A stretch of DNA of 64,000 nt from Pontiellaceae bacterium B12227 (GCA_029432775.1 JAROAZ010000022.1:1-64000); one strand, 5' to 3'. Positions 7,861 through 16,379 are shown, counted from the first letter of the stretch. Numbers and translations are program-made. Notes: generated by a model from the letters alone, not told the origin.

Positions 7861-7906
7861 AGTACTCCCACACACCCTTACTTTCTAACTCCCAAACAAA
7901 CACTAT

Positions 7907-10186
7907 ATGACCTCAATACTTCTCATCCTAATTACCATCTGCTCCTTTATATTCTACGGTGTGGCTGGGCAGGACAAAGTCTGGCTGCTGGGTCCTGCCT
8001 TTATTCTGGCCTATGCGGCGATTTCTGCCGGGCTGATATCCCGCGCCTGGGGCCTATCGAAATCCATAGGAGGCGGGGCGGATTTACAGCAGCGTGTGGC
8101 CCGGAAGACCGCACTGCCACCTTCTTCGTGGTTATGGGTGGTGTTCCTGTTGTGGGGCATCGCCATGATCCCTTTAGCCCTGATTCCTTTTGATGCAACG
8201 TTTCGCGTGCTTTTTGTGGGCGCGGTTATCGGATCCTATTTTCTCTGGGGTCAGGAGCTCCGGGCATTCAAGGATAATCGGACGATACTGGGCTGGTTGA
8301 TTTTCATCGTCATGTTGTTGGCGCTGTACGGGCTGGTGGTTCATTTTAAGTGCCCGGACCGGGTGTTATGGGCCGAACGCTATGCCTCCTATGAAGGGCG
8401 GTTGATGTCGACCTATATCTGCCCGAATCATTTTGCTCACCTGATGTTGATGTTGCTGCCCTTCTGTTTGGCCCTGCTTTTTATTCCGGAATCAGGCATC
8501 TATCTGAAGGTGTTGGCCGGCTATAGTGCACTGGTGTTTCTCCCGCCGCTTTTCCTGACGGAATCCCGAGCCGCCTGGCTGGGCAGTATTGCTGCAGTCG
8601 GAATTGTGATTTGTTTGATGGCGCTACGGAGGAGCAGGAAACTGTTCGGCATCCTGGTGGTCTTGATTCCGCTCTGTTCTGCCCTATTGTTGTTTGGGGC
8701 CTGGCGCTTTTCTGAAACGGTTCAGCGTCGAGCGGCCCCGGTGTTGGAATTCCTGCAGGGACAGGCGGAAGAGGGGATCGGCAGCGAATCGCGCGACTTT
8801 CGTCCGCAAACCTGGCTGGATACCCTGGATATGATCCGTGAATCGCCTGTTACAGGGTATGGCCCGGGAAGCTATCGGTATGCTTATCCTGAGCACCGGA
8901 AACGATTCCGGGGGCATCGGATTGTTACAGGCCACCCGCATAATGAATATCTGGAATTAACAGCCGATTATGGTTTGGTAGGTTTCGGGGTATTTGCGCT
9001 GGCCTGGCTCGCGGGCGTGATCTGGATTATGGTGAAATCCCTGAGGGCCGAAGAAACGCGGCATGCGTTTATGGGATTTGCATTTATGGGCACTGTTGGT
9101 GGTACCATGGTCCATTCCTTCTTTGATTTTGAAATGCATGTGTTTCCTAATGCGATGGTCTTTGCACTACTGGCGGCGTTGTCGGCGGGGCCGCTGATAA
9201 GCGGAAAGCGGCGTAAGGGCGCGCGCGGGAAGATGGCCGATGAAAAAGAGAAGGAAGTGCGGTCCGAATTCGGGGGGACAGGTTTTGATCGAAGGGATCG
9301 CCGTCCCCGGCCGACGGAGCGGCTGCCTCATTCTGCTGAAGACGCTGTTTCCGCCCAGTCCGATAAACGGAGTGGTAATCTTAAAAAGCCCGCCATTGTA
9401 TTTCGTTCTGTGTTTGCCTGGATCTTGTCCATTCTGTTTCTGTTGCTGTTGCTGGTTTCGATCCGAACGATGCTTTCGGATTATTTCCGCGTTCTTGGAG
9501 ATAAGGCCTCTTTAGAAAATAAGAGGACTGCAACGCGTGCTGCCGGTGACCGATTTTATCAGCTTTCGGTTCAACTGGATGCTCAGAACTGGCGCACATA
9601 CCGGGCGCTGGGAAGGCATTTACATCATGACCGCCGCCATTCGCTGGATCCGCAGGAAAAGGTTGAATTCGCGGAACAGGAACGGGTGTGGTTTGAAAAA
9701 GCGGTTGAATTTAATCCTAAAGATCCGGAGTCGCTCAGTGCACTGGGTCGCACGCTGCTGTTCCTGAGCCGAAGCGTTCCGGCCGCATCCGGGAGTGATC
9801 TGGCTGATTCCGAACTCCGTACCCGAAGCTCCATGCTGCAGGATCGGGGCCTGCAGCTCCTGCAGGAGGCCTGTCAATACCGGAAGTTTAACGATCAGTA
9901 TTGGTGGTTCTGGGGGGTAGAACTGCGAAAGGCGGGAAAATTTGAGCAGGCTTTGGAGGTGTTCCGGCAAATGGAGACCATCCGCCGTTCCCAATCAACC
10001 CGCAAAAATATCCAATGGTTGGAAAAACAACTGGCGGAACCGGAAGCTGATCCTGAACCTGATCATCAGGAAAAGCAGCCTGCGGCTGGAAGTAAAGCGC
10101 TGGATATCATCCGTGAGATGGGGGAGGACGGGGTGAGACCGACGGAATCGCTGGATGATCTGTTTCGTATCATGGAGTCGAAATAG
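7907..10186 (+). CDS. O-antigen ligase / polymerase family protein with TPR-like C-terminus
   Basis: A 759-residue Wzy/WaaL-type membrane protein. About ten transmembrane segments span residues 1-430. A large loop contains RPQTWLDTLDMIRESPVTGYGPGSYRY and the HPHNEYLELTADYG signature (about residues 343-356), characteristic of Wzy_C/O-antigen ligases. It would polymerise or ligate lipid-linked repeat units at the periplasmic face. A charged, low-complexity linker (nt 9210-9380) that resembles inserted sequence precedes another membrane segment. A soluble helical-repeat tail (about residues 560-720, ALGRHLHHD, ALGRTLLFL, FEQALEVFRQM) is TPR-like. Start ATG 7907 has no strong Shine-Dalgarno. Confidence 0.85.
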   Translation: MTSILLILITICSFIFYGVAGQDKVWLLGPAFILAYAAISAGLISRAWGLSKSIGGGADLQQRVARKTALPPSSWLWVVFLLWGIAMIPLALIPFDATFRVLFVGAVIGSYFLWGQELRAFKDNRTILGWLIFIVMLLALYGLVVHFKCPDRVLWAERYASYEGRLMSTYICPNHFAHLMLMLLPFCLALLFIPESGIYLKVLAGYSALVFLPPLFLTESRAAWLGSIAAVGIVICLMALRRSRKLFGILVVLIPLCSALLLFGAWRFSETVQRRAAPVLEFLQGQAEEGIGSESRDFRPQTWLDTLDMIRESPVTGYGPGSYRYAYPEHRKRFRGHRIVTGHPHNEYLELTADYGLVGFGVFALAWLAGVIWIMVKSLRAEETRHAFMGFAFMGTVGGTMVHSFFDFEMHVFPNAMVFALLAALSAGPLISGKRRKGARGKMADEKEKEVRSEFGGTGFDRRDRRPRPTERLPHSAEDAVSAQSDKRSGNLKKPAIVFRSVFAWILSILFLLLLLVSIRTMLSDYFRVLGDKASLENKRTATRAAGDRFYQLSVQLDAQNWRTYRALGRHLHHDRRHSLDPQEKVEFAEQERVWFEKAVEFNPKDPESLSALGRTLLFLSRSVPAASGSDLADSELRTRSSMLQDRGLQLLQEACQYRKFNDQYWWFWGVELRKAGKFEQALEVFRQMETIRRSQSTRKNIQWLEKQLAEPEADPEPDHQEKQPAAGSKALDIIREMGEDGVRPTESLDDLFRIMESK

Positions 10187-10263
10187 TACAAAGGGATGAC
10201 AAACTATTAGCTAGTAATATGTACTAGAATAGCGCATTTATTGTGTTTTTAAGGGGACGTTGT

Positions 10264-11694
10264 TTGAAGAGGAATATCGTTAACATTGATTCTGGGGCTC
10301 GTCCCCATATGTTTTACCGGCGCTTTGTGCTTAATGCGATGGCCATTATGCTTTCGGATGCCGTGATGGTGCTGATTGCTTTATGCATGGGCAATCTGCT
10401 GCTGTGGTGGATCAACGATATACCGTTTGTTATTCAGAATGGATTGCTGATTATTCCGGCCTGGACTGTTGTTTCAACACTCGCCCGTTTGGTGCCCGGT
10501 TGGGGTTGGGGGGTGGTCGATGAGCTGCGGAAGGTTCAGATCACCCTGTTCGTACTGTTTGCGGTTGGGTTGATCATTTCTTTTTTTATTCGGTTCCACA
10601 TTTCATCCAGCCGTATTGTTTTTCTGTTTACCTACCTGTTCAGTGCAGTGCTCATTCCTCTGGCTCGGGCTTTTACGCGGGGCGTCATCATAAAAATGGG
10701 CCAATGGGGGATTCCGGTCTCGGTCTATGGAGATCGCCGTTCTGTGGGAACGGTGCTACAGGCACTTCGTGCAGAAATGAGTCTGGGCTACATTCCTTCG
10801 GCCATCTTTACCGATGATTTGCCCTTGGGCAGTGTAATAAATGGCGTGTCGGTACGCGGAAATCTGCACAATGTGACCTATCAGACCCCGGTCGCCATCG
10901 TGACCACTGCTGCTGGGCGTTCCAGGCATCAGGTCGTGGAAATTCTGGAAGGTCCATTGGAAGTTTATCGACGGGTAATTCTTATTCCAGACCTGGAGGA
11001 TGCGCCCTCGCTGTGGGTGGTTCCCCGCGATCTGCAGGGTATTCTCGGGCTTGAAATTACAAAGAATCTGCTGAATCCCTTTGCCCGTATATTCAAGCGG
11101 ATCATTGATCTGACGTTAGTTCTTCTTTCTTCCCCGCTATGGGCACCGCTGATGGCCCTGCTTTATATCCTGATCTGGATGGAGGACCGTAAAAATCCTA
11201 TGTTTATGCAGCCGCGTATCGGGCGGGGAGGAGGCACGTTTCGTACGGCTAAGTTCCGGACCATGGTGCCGGATGCCGAAAAGGCACTGGAGAAAGCTCT
11301 CAAGAAAGATCCGGCGCTTCGGGCTGAATGGGAAGCCCATTTTAAACTTAAAAAAGATCCCCGCATTACCCGGGTCGGCCGCTTTCTGAGGAAAACCAGT
11401 CTGGATGAGATCCCGCAATTGCTGAATGTATTGAGAGGCACTATGTCGATCGTCGGGCCCCGCCCGTTGCCGGCTTACCATTTTAAAGATCTTCCGGAAT
11501 CGGTGCGTTTCCTGCGCAACAAAGTGCAGCCGGGCATTACGGGACTGTGGCAGGTTTCAGGGCGAAGCGATGCCGGCACAGCAGGCATGGAAAAGTGGGA
11601 TCCTTACTATGTCCGAAACTGGTCCATCTGGCTGGATATTGTGATTATCGTACGCACCTTTAAAACCGTCTGCTGCGGCAGCGGGGCGTATTAG
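10264..11694 (+). CDS. Undecaprenyl-phosphate sugar phosphotransferase (WbaP/WcaJ type)
   Basis: Polyprenyl glycosylphosphotransferase that starts repeat-unit synthesis by moving a hexose-1-phosphate onto undecaprenyl phosphate. It has four N-terminal membrane segments, a central cytosolic Rossmann-like domain (about residues 150-280), another membrane segment, and the catalytic bacterial sugar transferase domain with KFRTMV, TSLDEIPQLLNVLRG, SIVGPRPLP and GITGLWQVSGRS. I place the start at TTG 10264, seven bases after AAGGGG (10251-10256); GTG 10243 or ATG 10309 are alternatives. Last gene of the polysaccharide block. Confidence 0.9.
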   Translation: MKRNIVNIDSGARPHMFYRRFVLNAMAIMLSDAVMVLIALCMGNLLLWWINDIPFVIQNGLLIIPAWTVVSTLARLVPGWGWGVVDELRKVQITLFVLFAVGLIISFFIRFHISSSRIVFLFTYLFSAVLIPLARAFTRGVIIKMGQWGIPVSVYGDRRSVGTVLQALRAEMSLGYIPSAIFTDDLPLGSVINGVSVRGNLHNVTYQTPVAIVTTAAGRSRHQVVEILEGPLEVYRRVILIPDLEDAPSLWVVPRDLQGILGLEITKNLLNPFARIFKRIIDLTLVLLSSPLWAPLMALLYILIWMEDRKNPMFMQPRIGRGGGTFRTAKFRTMVPDAEKALEKALKKDPALRAEWEAHFKLKKDPRITRVGRFLRKTSLDEIPQLLNVLRGTMSIVGPRPLPAYHFKDLPESVRFLRNKVQPGITGLWQVSGRSDAGTAGMEKWDPYYVRNWSIWLDIVIIVRTFKTVCCGSGAY

Positions 11695-11718
11695 AACATT
11701 CTGAGAAATGGTGGATCC

Positions 11719-11782
11719 ACTCTGATTCAGAGTTGGAGGGGCGGAGGCCTCTCTGCCCGGGCGCACGGCGTGCGCCCCTCCA
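11719..11782. repeat. Compound hairpin element (REP-like)
   Basis: ACTCTG-ATT-CAGAGT (11719-11733) is followed by TGGAGGGGCG (11734-11743), which pairs with CGCCCCTCCA (11773-11782). Competing with the latter is a perfect 8-bp GC-rich hairpin at 11759-11777 (GGGCGCAC/GTGCGCCC). It has no T-tract, so it looks more like a REP/extragenic palindrome than a terminator, though it could end transcription of the convergent genes. Confidence 0.6.
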
Positions 11783-11876
11783 GCAGGGTAGATATAGTTT
11801 TGTTAAATGCTCAACGGAAAGAGTGACGATGAAATCTACATTTCTATTGCGATCTGGCTGTGGTTAACATCTAATC

Positions 11877-11925
11877 CAAGCCTCAAGCCTCAAGCCTCAA
11901 GCCTCAAGCCTCAAGCCTCAAGCCT
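11877..11925. repeat. Tandem repeat, seven copies of CAAGCCT
   Basis: Seven perfect 7-bp units end two bases before the stop codon (plus-strand position 11928) of the minus-strand kinase/nucleotidyltransferase gene. It is a slippage-prone array; unit-number changes here would not alter that protein. Confidence 0.95.
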
Positions 11926-11927
11926 CC

Positions 11928-13850
11928 TCAACTATTCTGATATTCAATGATGGTCTGGCGATAGTCTTCGGGATTCCCGATGTCAAAGCGCCTGCCTTTG
12001 ATGCGGAGTCCGACAAAGCCCTCTTCCTGACGCAGGCGATCCAGACAGGAGGTCAGCTGGAAGGCGCCGCCTTCACGCACATTGCGGCTGATGTTGTCTT
12101 CCAATAGTTGGAAGATCTGCGGGGTCAGGATGTACTGACCGAAGATCGTGAGAAAGTGGTCCTCTTTCACCCCCTGCGTCGGCAGGTGTTTCCGCGCATA
12201 TTCGGCGGAGGGCTTTTCCACAAACTCTGTAATCGAGAGTTGATCCCGATCGGACTCCCATATCCCGGTTGCGCAGCCGAACTGTTTTATTTTTTCGGCC
12301 GGCGTTTCTCTCAGCCCCACCACACTGCGGCCGGTTTTTTCGTACACTTCAATCAATTGCTGAATGCAGGGTTTGTCGGTATCCGATGAGAAGAGATGAT
12401 CGCCCAGCATCAGGATGAAGGCTTCGTTGCCGACCCAGTCTTTCGCAGCATGTACGGCATGGCCGAACCCTTCCTGGGCATCCTGAATAATCAGCGAAAC
12501 CTTGTTCCCGACATCCATGATGTGTTGCATATACCGCTGATCTTCCTGTGGAAGTTTCTGCAGGTGTTCAATGGGAAGACGCTGGTGGAAGAAATCTTCA
12601 AACAGCTGACGGTCGGCTTCCTGAATGATGATGCCGACTTCGTCGATGCCGGCATTCAGCACTTGCTCAACAATCACCATGATGACGGGTTTGGCCCGCC
12701 CGTCGCGATCGATGATCGGGAACATTTCCTTTTTCAGCGTTTTGGTGGAGGGGAAAAGCTGATCGCCAAAGCCGGCGGCAGGAATGACCGCTTTCCGTAG
12801 GCGATTCATGGACTCGATATCGAGTTTCATACAAGGCATTTTCAGATCCCGCTCAATAATGGCGATGACCTTCTCCTGGGCGGCCGTATCTTTTACCAGA
12901 AACTGCGCCGTGCCATCGCCCTGGGAGCCCACCCCTTTTCCTCCAAGAATATATTCCTGAATGGGTTCATAAGCCAACAGCTTATGCAGCACCGGAGAGG
13001 TCAGCTGGGAGGGGCAGGCGGGTTGCAGGTGCTCATCAAATTTGGCTTGCGCTTCAACCATCAGTTTCCCGACGGTTTCAACATCGCCGTCCCGAATGGC
13101 ATCCGAGGCCCGGGCGTTGATATCCTTGTTGATCGGACCCAGATATTCCTGCACCTTTTTCTGCACGTCATCTTCCGCAAACGGATAGCATTGGTTCAGT
13201 TTTGCGAGAATTTCAACCGTATCTTTAAAGGCCTTCAGGTCAACAATAACGAAGTGCAGGGGCTCAGGTACACTCAGCTCTTCTACGTCGAGCCGATCTC
13301 CATCAAAAACCATTTTGACCGGACGATTCCCGTAGGCGCAGCCCTGATCCAGGCGGCCGCAACGGGAGGGCGTGGTAATTTCGCCCAGGTAGGCATATTC
13401 CATTTCACCGCGAACGGTCATCTTTAAATCATAGATCCGGTTGAAGGCGCGTGCCACAAGCACGGTGATGGCTGCGGATGAGGAGAGGCCTTTCTGAACG
13501 GGCAGGTCGGTGTGATAGTTATCAATTTCCAGACCACGAACCCGATAGTGTGTCAGGATCTGATAGGCCACCCCGGCAGCGTAGCTCGCAAAGCCGCCTT
13601 TCATGGCCTCTTCTAACAGCGCCTCGCGTTCCATCGGAATTTCGTAGGGGCCTTGCCGACGCCCGTCTTCGAAGCAGGCGCTGAGGATCAATTTGTCCGG
13701 ATGGGGTTTAACATCGGCGTAAAGTCCCTGATTGGTTCCCACGATCAACGCGGACCCCTTTTCGATATCTGCATTAATACGGCGGTATCCACCCGCCCAG
13801 TCGGAGTGTTCACCAAACAGACAGATTCTTCCCGGTACAAAAAGCTTCAT
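11928..13850 (-). CDS. GHMP sugar kinase fused to GalU-like nucleotidyltransferase
   Basis: A 640-residue two-domain protein. The N-terminal GHMP kinase (about residues 1-340) has PGRICLFGEHSDWAGG, the phosphate loop GLSSSAA at 121-127, and a late GKGVGSQGDGTAQF motif. The C-terminal part (from about 350) is a GalU/UGPase-like nucleotidyltransferase beginning VIPAAGFGDQLFPSTKTLKKEMFPIID. The pairing suggests a salvage route, sugar to sugar-1-phosphate to NDP-sugar, analogous in logic to Bacteroides Fkp but in the opposite domain order. In GalU proteins the loop is GLGTRxLP; here Thr-Arg is Asp-Gln, so nucleotidyl transfer may be altered. AAGGGG eight bases upstream supports ATG at 13850; an upstream in-frame start at 13886 is less likely. 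The sugar is unknown (galactose, glucuronate or fucose are candidates). Confidence 0.82.
   Translation of the reverse strand: MKLFVPGRICLFGEHSDWAGGYRRINADIEKGSALIVGTNQGLYADVKPHPDKLILSACFEDGRRQGPYEIPMEREALLEEAMKGGFASYAAGVAYQILTHYRVRGLEIDNYHTDLPVQKGLSSSAAITVLVARAFNRIYDLKMTVRGEMEYAYLGEITTPSRCGRLDQGCAYGNRPVKMVFDGDRLDVEELSVPEPLHFVIVDLKAFKDTVEILAKLNQCYPFAEDDVQKKVQEYLGPINKDINARASDAIRDGDVETVGKLMVEAQAKFDEHLQPACPSQLTSPVLHKLLAYEPIQEYILGGKGVGSQGDGTAQFLVKDTAAQEKVIAIIERDLKMPCMKLDIESMNRLRKAVIPAAGFGDQLFPSTKTLKKEMFPIIDRDGRAKPVIMVIVEQVLNAGIDEVGIIIQEADRQLFEDFFHQRLPIEHLQKLPQEDQRYMQHIMDVGNKVSLIIQDAQEGFGHAVHAAKDWVGNEAFILMLGDHLFSSDTDKPCIQQLIEVYEKTGRSVVGLRETPAEKIKQFGCATGIWESDRDQLSITEFVEKPSAEYARKHLPTQGVKEDHFLTIFGQYILTPQIFQLLEDNISRNVREGGAFQLTSCLDRLRQEEGFVGLRIKGRRFDIGNPEDYRQTIIEYQNS
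12099..12113. repeat. Dispersed palindrome TTCCAA-N3-TTGGAA, perfect copy
   Basis: Spacer TAG. Inside the nucleotidyltransferase domain, read as FQLLE on the minus strand. Confidence 0.95.
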
Positions 13851-14105
13851 ACGTATTCCCCTTGATAAAAAGACTATTAAAGCCATTCTTTTCGAAGGTT
13901 TGGAAGAAAAATCCGGTATAGGTTGAGCTCAGATGGGGAGAGACCTCCTCCCTGTCGTCCTGAGTTTGATGAGATTTCCGGAAGGGTCGGTTCTATTCGG
14001 TCCGTATTGTTGCTTATGTCTGGCAGGAGTGGACGCCGGCTCTCCAATTGCTTTCACCATTAAGTTCTTGTGAAGATATGCACAAAATGGACGTCCCGTG
14101 CGAAC

Positions 14106-14306
14106 CTACTGCAAGTGATGTCCTTCCAGAGGGAGGGTGTTGGAAAGGGATTTCCAATGTGTTTTGCGGTCCGGATGTTGTGTCCGGGCTTCGGCTTTTT
14201 CCTCGTCAGTCCAAGGGTGGTCCAACCAGCAACAGAAGATCGGTTCTTCATCGGGGTTGGGCACTCGTTTGGATAGCTTATTCAGGCGTCTTTTCTGGGT
14301 GCTCAT
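14106..14306 (-). CDS. Small protein of unknown function, coupled to the HTH gene
   Basis: A 66-residue basic protein starting MSTQKRRLNKL, with CCWLDHPWTDEEKAEAR in the middle. Its ATG overlaps the stop of the preceding gene (14303-14698) in an ATGA arrangement, strong evidence for translational coupling. I do not recognise the family. Paired with a terminase-small-subunit-like HTH protein, it may be a remnant of a phage or integrative element, or a stand-alone pair. Confidence 0.55.
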   Translation of the reverse strand: MSTQKRRLNKLSKRVPNPDEEPIFCCWLDHPWTDEEKAEARTQHPDRKTHWKSLSNTLPLEGHHLQ

Positions 14307-14698
14307 TTTTTTCTCCATTCGGGGTGGTCTATCTTTTGTTCAAGCTGGTCAATCCGTTGTTCAATGTCCTCCAGCTCGCGTACCTTTACGGCCTGACGCA
14401 GGATATCGCGGCAGACCATTCGCCGGATCGATTCGTTCTCTGAGTCCAGCAAGGCGGCAAGAACCTCGGCCGCTCTGGCGGTCAGTGCTTTGATCGAGTC
14501 CAGTGCTTCGTTCATCGCAGTATCGCGCAATTGTTTCAGCGCGCCGGAGAAATCAGGCTGACTGAGCCAGCGGTAGGCGCTGGTCCGTCCGACGCCGGCG
14601 TTTTTGCAGGCCGCTTTGATATCATGGGTTCGGATCAGCTCGATCAGTAGTTTTTGCTGGCGATCCGTCAGTGAGGCTAGGGTATCCTTTATTTTCAT
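14303..14698 (-). CDS. Helix-turn-helix protein resembling phage terminase small subunits
   Basis: 131 residues. The N-terminal HTH has LTDRQQKLLIELIR followed by AACKNAGVGRTSAYRWLSQPDF, the layout of terminase small subunits and related Hin-like HTHs. A long helix (ALDSIKALTARAAEVLAALL) and an acidic coiled-coil tail (LEDIEQRIDQLEQKID) follow. It would bind DNA as an oligomer. No terminase large subunit or other phage gene lies nearby. It is the first gene of a two-gene minus-strand unit with an ATGA overlap to 14106-14306. Confidence 0.65.
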   Translation of the reverse strand: MKIKDTLASLTDRQQKLLIELIRTHDIKAACKNAGVGRTSAYRWLSQPDFSGALKQLRDTAMNEALDSIKALTARAAEVLAALLDSENESIRRMVCRDILRQAVKVRELEDIEQRIDQLEQKIDHPEWRKK

Positions 14699-14882
14699 GA
14701 ACTCTCTCCATTTGATTTCTTTCTTTTATGGTGAGGGCACTGAATACGTGCCCCCCTCAATCAAAGGAGCAAAATCAAATGGAAGGCGCAATAGGGGCCA
14801 GAAAAATGAAGTTATCCGGATACGGCGGTCCATACCGGAATGCTGGTCGATATCATTGGGTGTTCTTTGGTGTTCCGATTTG

Positions 14883-14897
14883 TTCCAATCGTTGGAA
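14883..14897. repeat. Dispersed palindrome, perfect copy
   Basis: Spacer TCG. Intergenic, about 75 bases before the deaminase start. Confidence 0.95.
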
Positions 14898-14971
14898 AAA
14901 GAAAAGATGCGCTTGCTTGGAAAATCAAATGCCGGAAGATGGTGCCACGAAAATATAAATGGATGTGTATG

Positions 14972-16219
14972 ATGGGAATCTTAATTAAAAATGTTCAACT
15001 GAATGGAACGGTAACCGATGTCCTGATTGACGGGAATCGGTTTAAAACGATTGGGGCCAGGATCGATGCTCCCGCAGCTGAAGTGCTGGATGGTGCTGGC
15101 CTGGCAATTATTCCCGGATTCGTCAATATGCACACCCATGCGTCCATGACGCTGATGCGGAGTTATGCCGATGATCTGGAGCTGCACGACTGGCTGACCA
15201 ACTATATCTGGCCGCTGGAAGCCAAGTTGGATGAAGAGGATATCTATCACGGTGCCCGCCTGGCCTGTCTGGAGATGATCAAATCAGGTACGACATGTTT
15301 TAATGATATGTACTGGCATTTTCACGGAGTCGCCCGGGCGGTGGAGGAGATGGGGTTGCGAGCCATGCTTTCGTCTGTGTTTATCGATTTTAATGATTCC
15401 GAGCGAGCGGAACTTGAGCGACAGCAGGCCGCCCGGTTGTTTGATGAATCGAAGCGCTATTCAGACCGGATCGGGTTTTCTCTGGGGCCGCACGCGATCT
15501 ACACCGTTTCGGAGGCTTCGCTGAAGTGGGCAAAGCAATTTGCCGACCGCAACGGGCTGCTGTTTCATATCCATCTTTCAGAAACAGAAAAAGAGGTGGA
15601 GGACTGTGTGGCGCTCCATGGGGTGCGCCCCGTCCAGTGGTTGGCAGAGATCGGACTGCTGGGGCCGAACGTCATTGCGGCGCATGTCATTCATGTGACG
15701 GATGACGAGATTGAACTGTTGGTTCGGAATCAGGTGAAGGTTGTGCACAATCCGGTTTCCAACATGAAACTGGCTTCCGGCGCATTTCCGTACCAGAGAA
15801 TGAAAGACGCGGGGGTGGAGCTGTCGCTCGGCACAGACGGATGCTCTTCGAACAACAATTTATGCATGCTGGAAGAAATGAAGGTGGCCGCGCTGCAGGC
15901 AAAGCTGATTCATGCGGACCCAACCGTGCTGCCTGCCGAAAGCGCTTTTGAAATGGCCACGTGTAAGGGGGCCGCAGCCCTTCAGCTGGCTGCCGGCAGT
16001 ATTGCGGAAGGCAAGCTCGCCGATTGCGTTTTGGTCGATTTGAATAATCACCGGTTGGTGCCGGGATATAATCTGGTGGATGATCTGGTATACAGCGCCG
16101 ACTCCTCCTGCATCCATACGGTCATCTGCGACGGGCGAATCCTGATGCAGAATGGCCATGTTGAAGGAGAAGCGGAGATCATTGCCGAGGCGCGGGCATA
16201 CACAAAAAGGTTCCAATGA
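14972..16219 (+). CDS. Amidohydrolase: MTA/SAH- or aminofutalosine-type deaminase
   Basis: A 415-residue metal-dependent deaminase of the TIM-barrel amidohydrolase superfamily (MtaD/SsnA group). Metal ligands visible: HTH in VNMHTHASMTLMR, HIHLSE, HVIHVTDDE and the Asp in LGTDGCSSNN. Family members deaminate S-adenosylhomocysteine, methylthioadenosine or, in the futalosine pathway, 6-amino-6-deoxyfutalosine. A fused MqnE-MqnC is encoded about 9 kb away (25464), so an aminofutalosine role is possible but is inference. Four closely spaced in-frame ATGs occur (14963, 14969, 14972 and further upstream); MGILIKNV at 14972 fits the family. The last codons and stop lie inside a dispersed palindrome (16211-16225). 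Confidence 0.85.
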   Translation: MGILIKNVQLNGTVTDVLIDGNRFKTIGARIDAPAAEVLDGAGLAIIPGFVNMHTHASMTLMRSYADDLELHDWLTNYIWPLEAKLDEEDIYHGARLACLEMIKSGTTCFNDMYWHFHGVARAVEEMGLRAMLSSVFIDFNDSERAELERQQAARLFDESKRYSDRIGFSLGPHAIYTVSEASLKWAKQFADRNGLLFHIHLSETEKEVEDCVALHGVRPVQWLAEIGLLGPNVIAAHVIHVTDDEIELLVRNQVKVVHNPVSNMKLASGAFPYQRMKDAGVELSLGTDGCSSNNNLCMLEEMKVAALQAKLIHADPTVLPAESAFEMATCKGAAALQLAAGSIAEGKLADCVLVDLNNHRLVPGYNLVDDLVYSADSSCIHTVICDGRILMQNGHVEGEAEIIAEARAYTKRFQ

Positions 16220-16225
16220 TTGGAA
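16211..16225. repeat. Dispersed palindrome, perfect copy
   Basis: Spacer TGA, which is the stop codon of the deaminase (TTC CAA TGA). Confidence 0.95.
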
Positions 16226-16243
16226 ATCCGGGAGGAGGATTGC

Positions 16244-16258
16244 TTCCAACCATTGGAA
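16244..16258. repeat. Dispersed palindrome, perfect copy
   Basis: Spacer CCA. Intergenic, 18 bases after the previous copy. Confidence 0.95.
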
Positions 16259-16286
16259 CCACGGGAGAGGGTCCCTTAAAATGTTC

Positions 16287-16379
16287 TTAATTCAGAGCCA
16301 CGATCGCCATTAAGCAGATCATGGCAATGCCGGTCAGTGCCATCGACACCTCCACTGCAACTATTGACCATGTTTTCAT
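16287..16379 (-). CDS. 30-residue single-span membrane peptide (candidate)
   Basis: ATG at 16379 to TAA at 16287, minus strand. It encodes MKTWSIVAVEVSMALTGIAM then ICLMAIVALN: one Lys near the start, then about 24 hydrophobic residues, enough for one transmembrane helix. CGGAG lies 7 bases upstream of the ATG, a good ribosome-binding site. It occupies the otherwise empty gap 16220-16621 and is transcribed opposite to both neighbours, with about 240 bases upstream for a promoter. The family is unknown to me; small inner-membrane regulators or respiratory-complex subunits have this form. Confidence 0.5.
   Translation of the reverse strand: MKTWSIVAVEVSMALTGIAMICLMAIVALN

Noticed and set aside
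14140..14157. TTGGAA-N6-TTCCAA palindrome
   Set aside because: Uses the same half-sites in inverted order with a different spacer; only one copy was noticed, so it is not counted with the dispersed motif.
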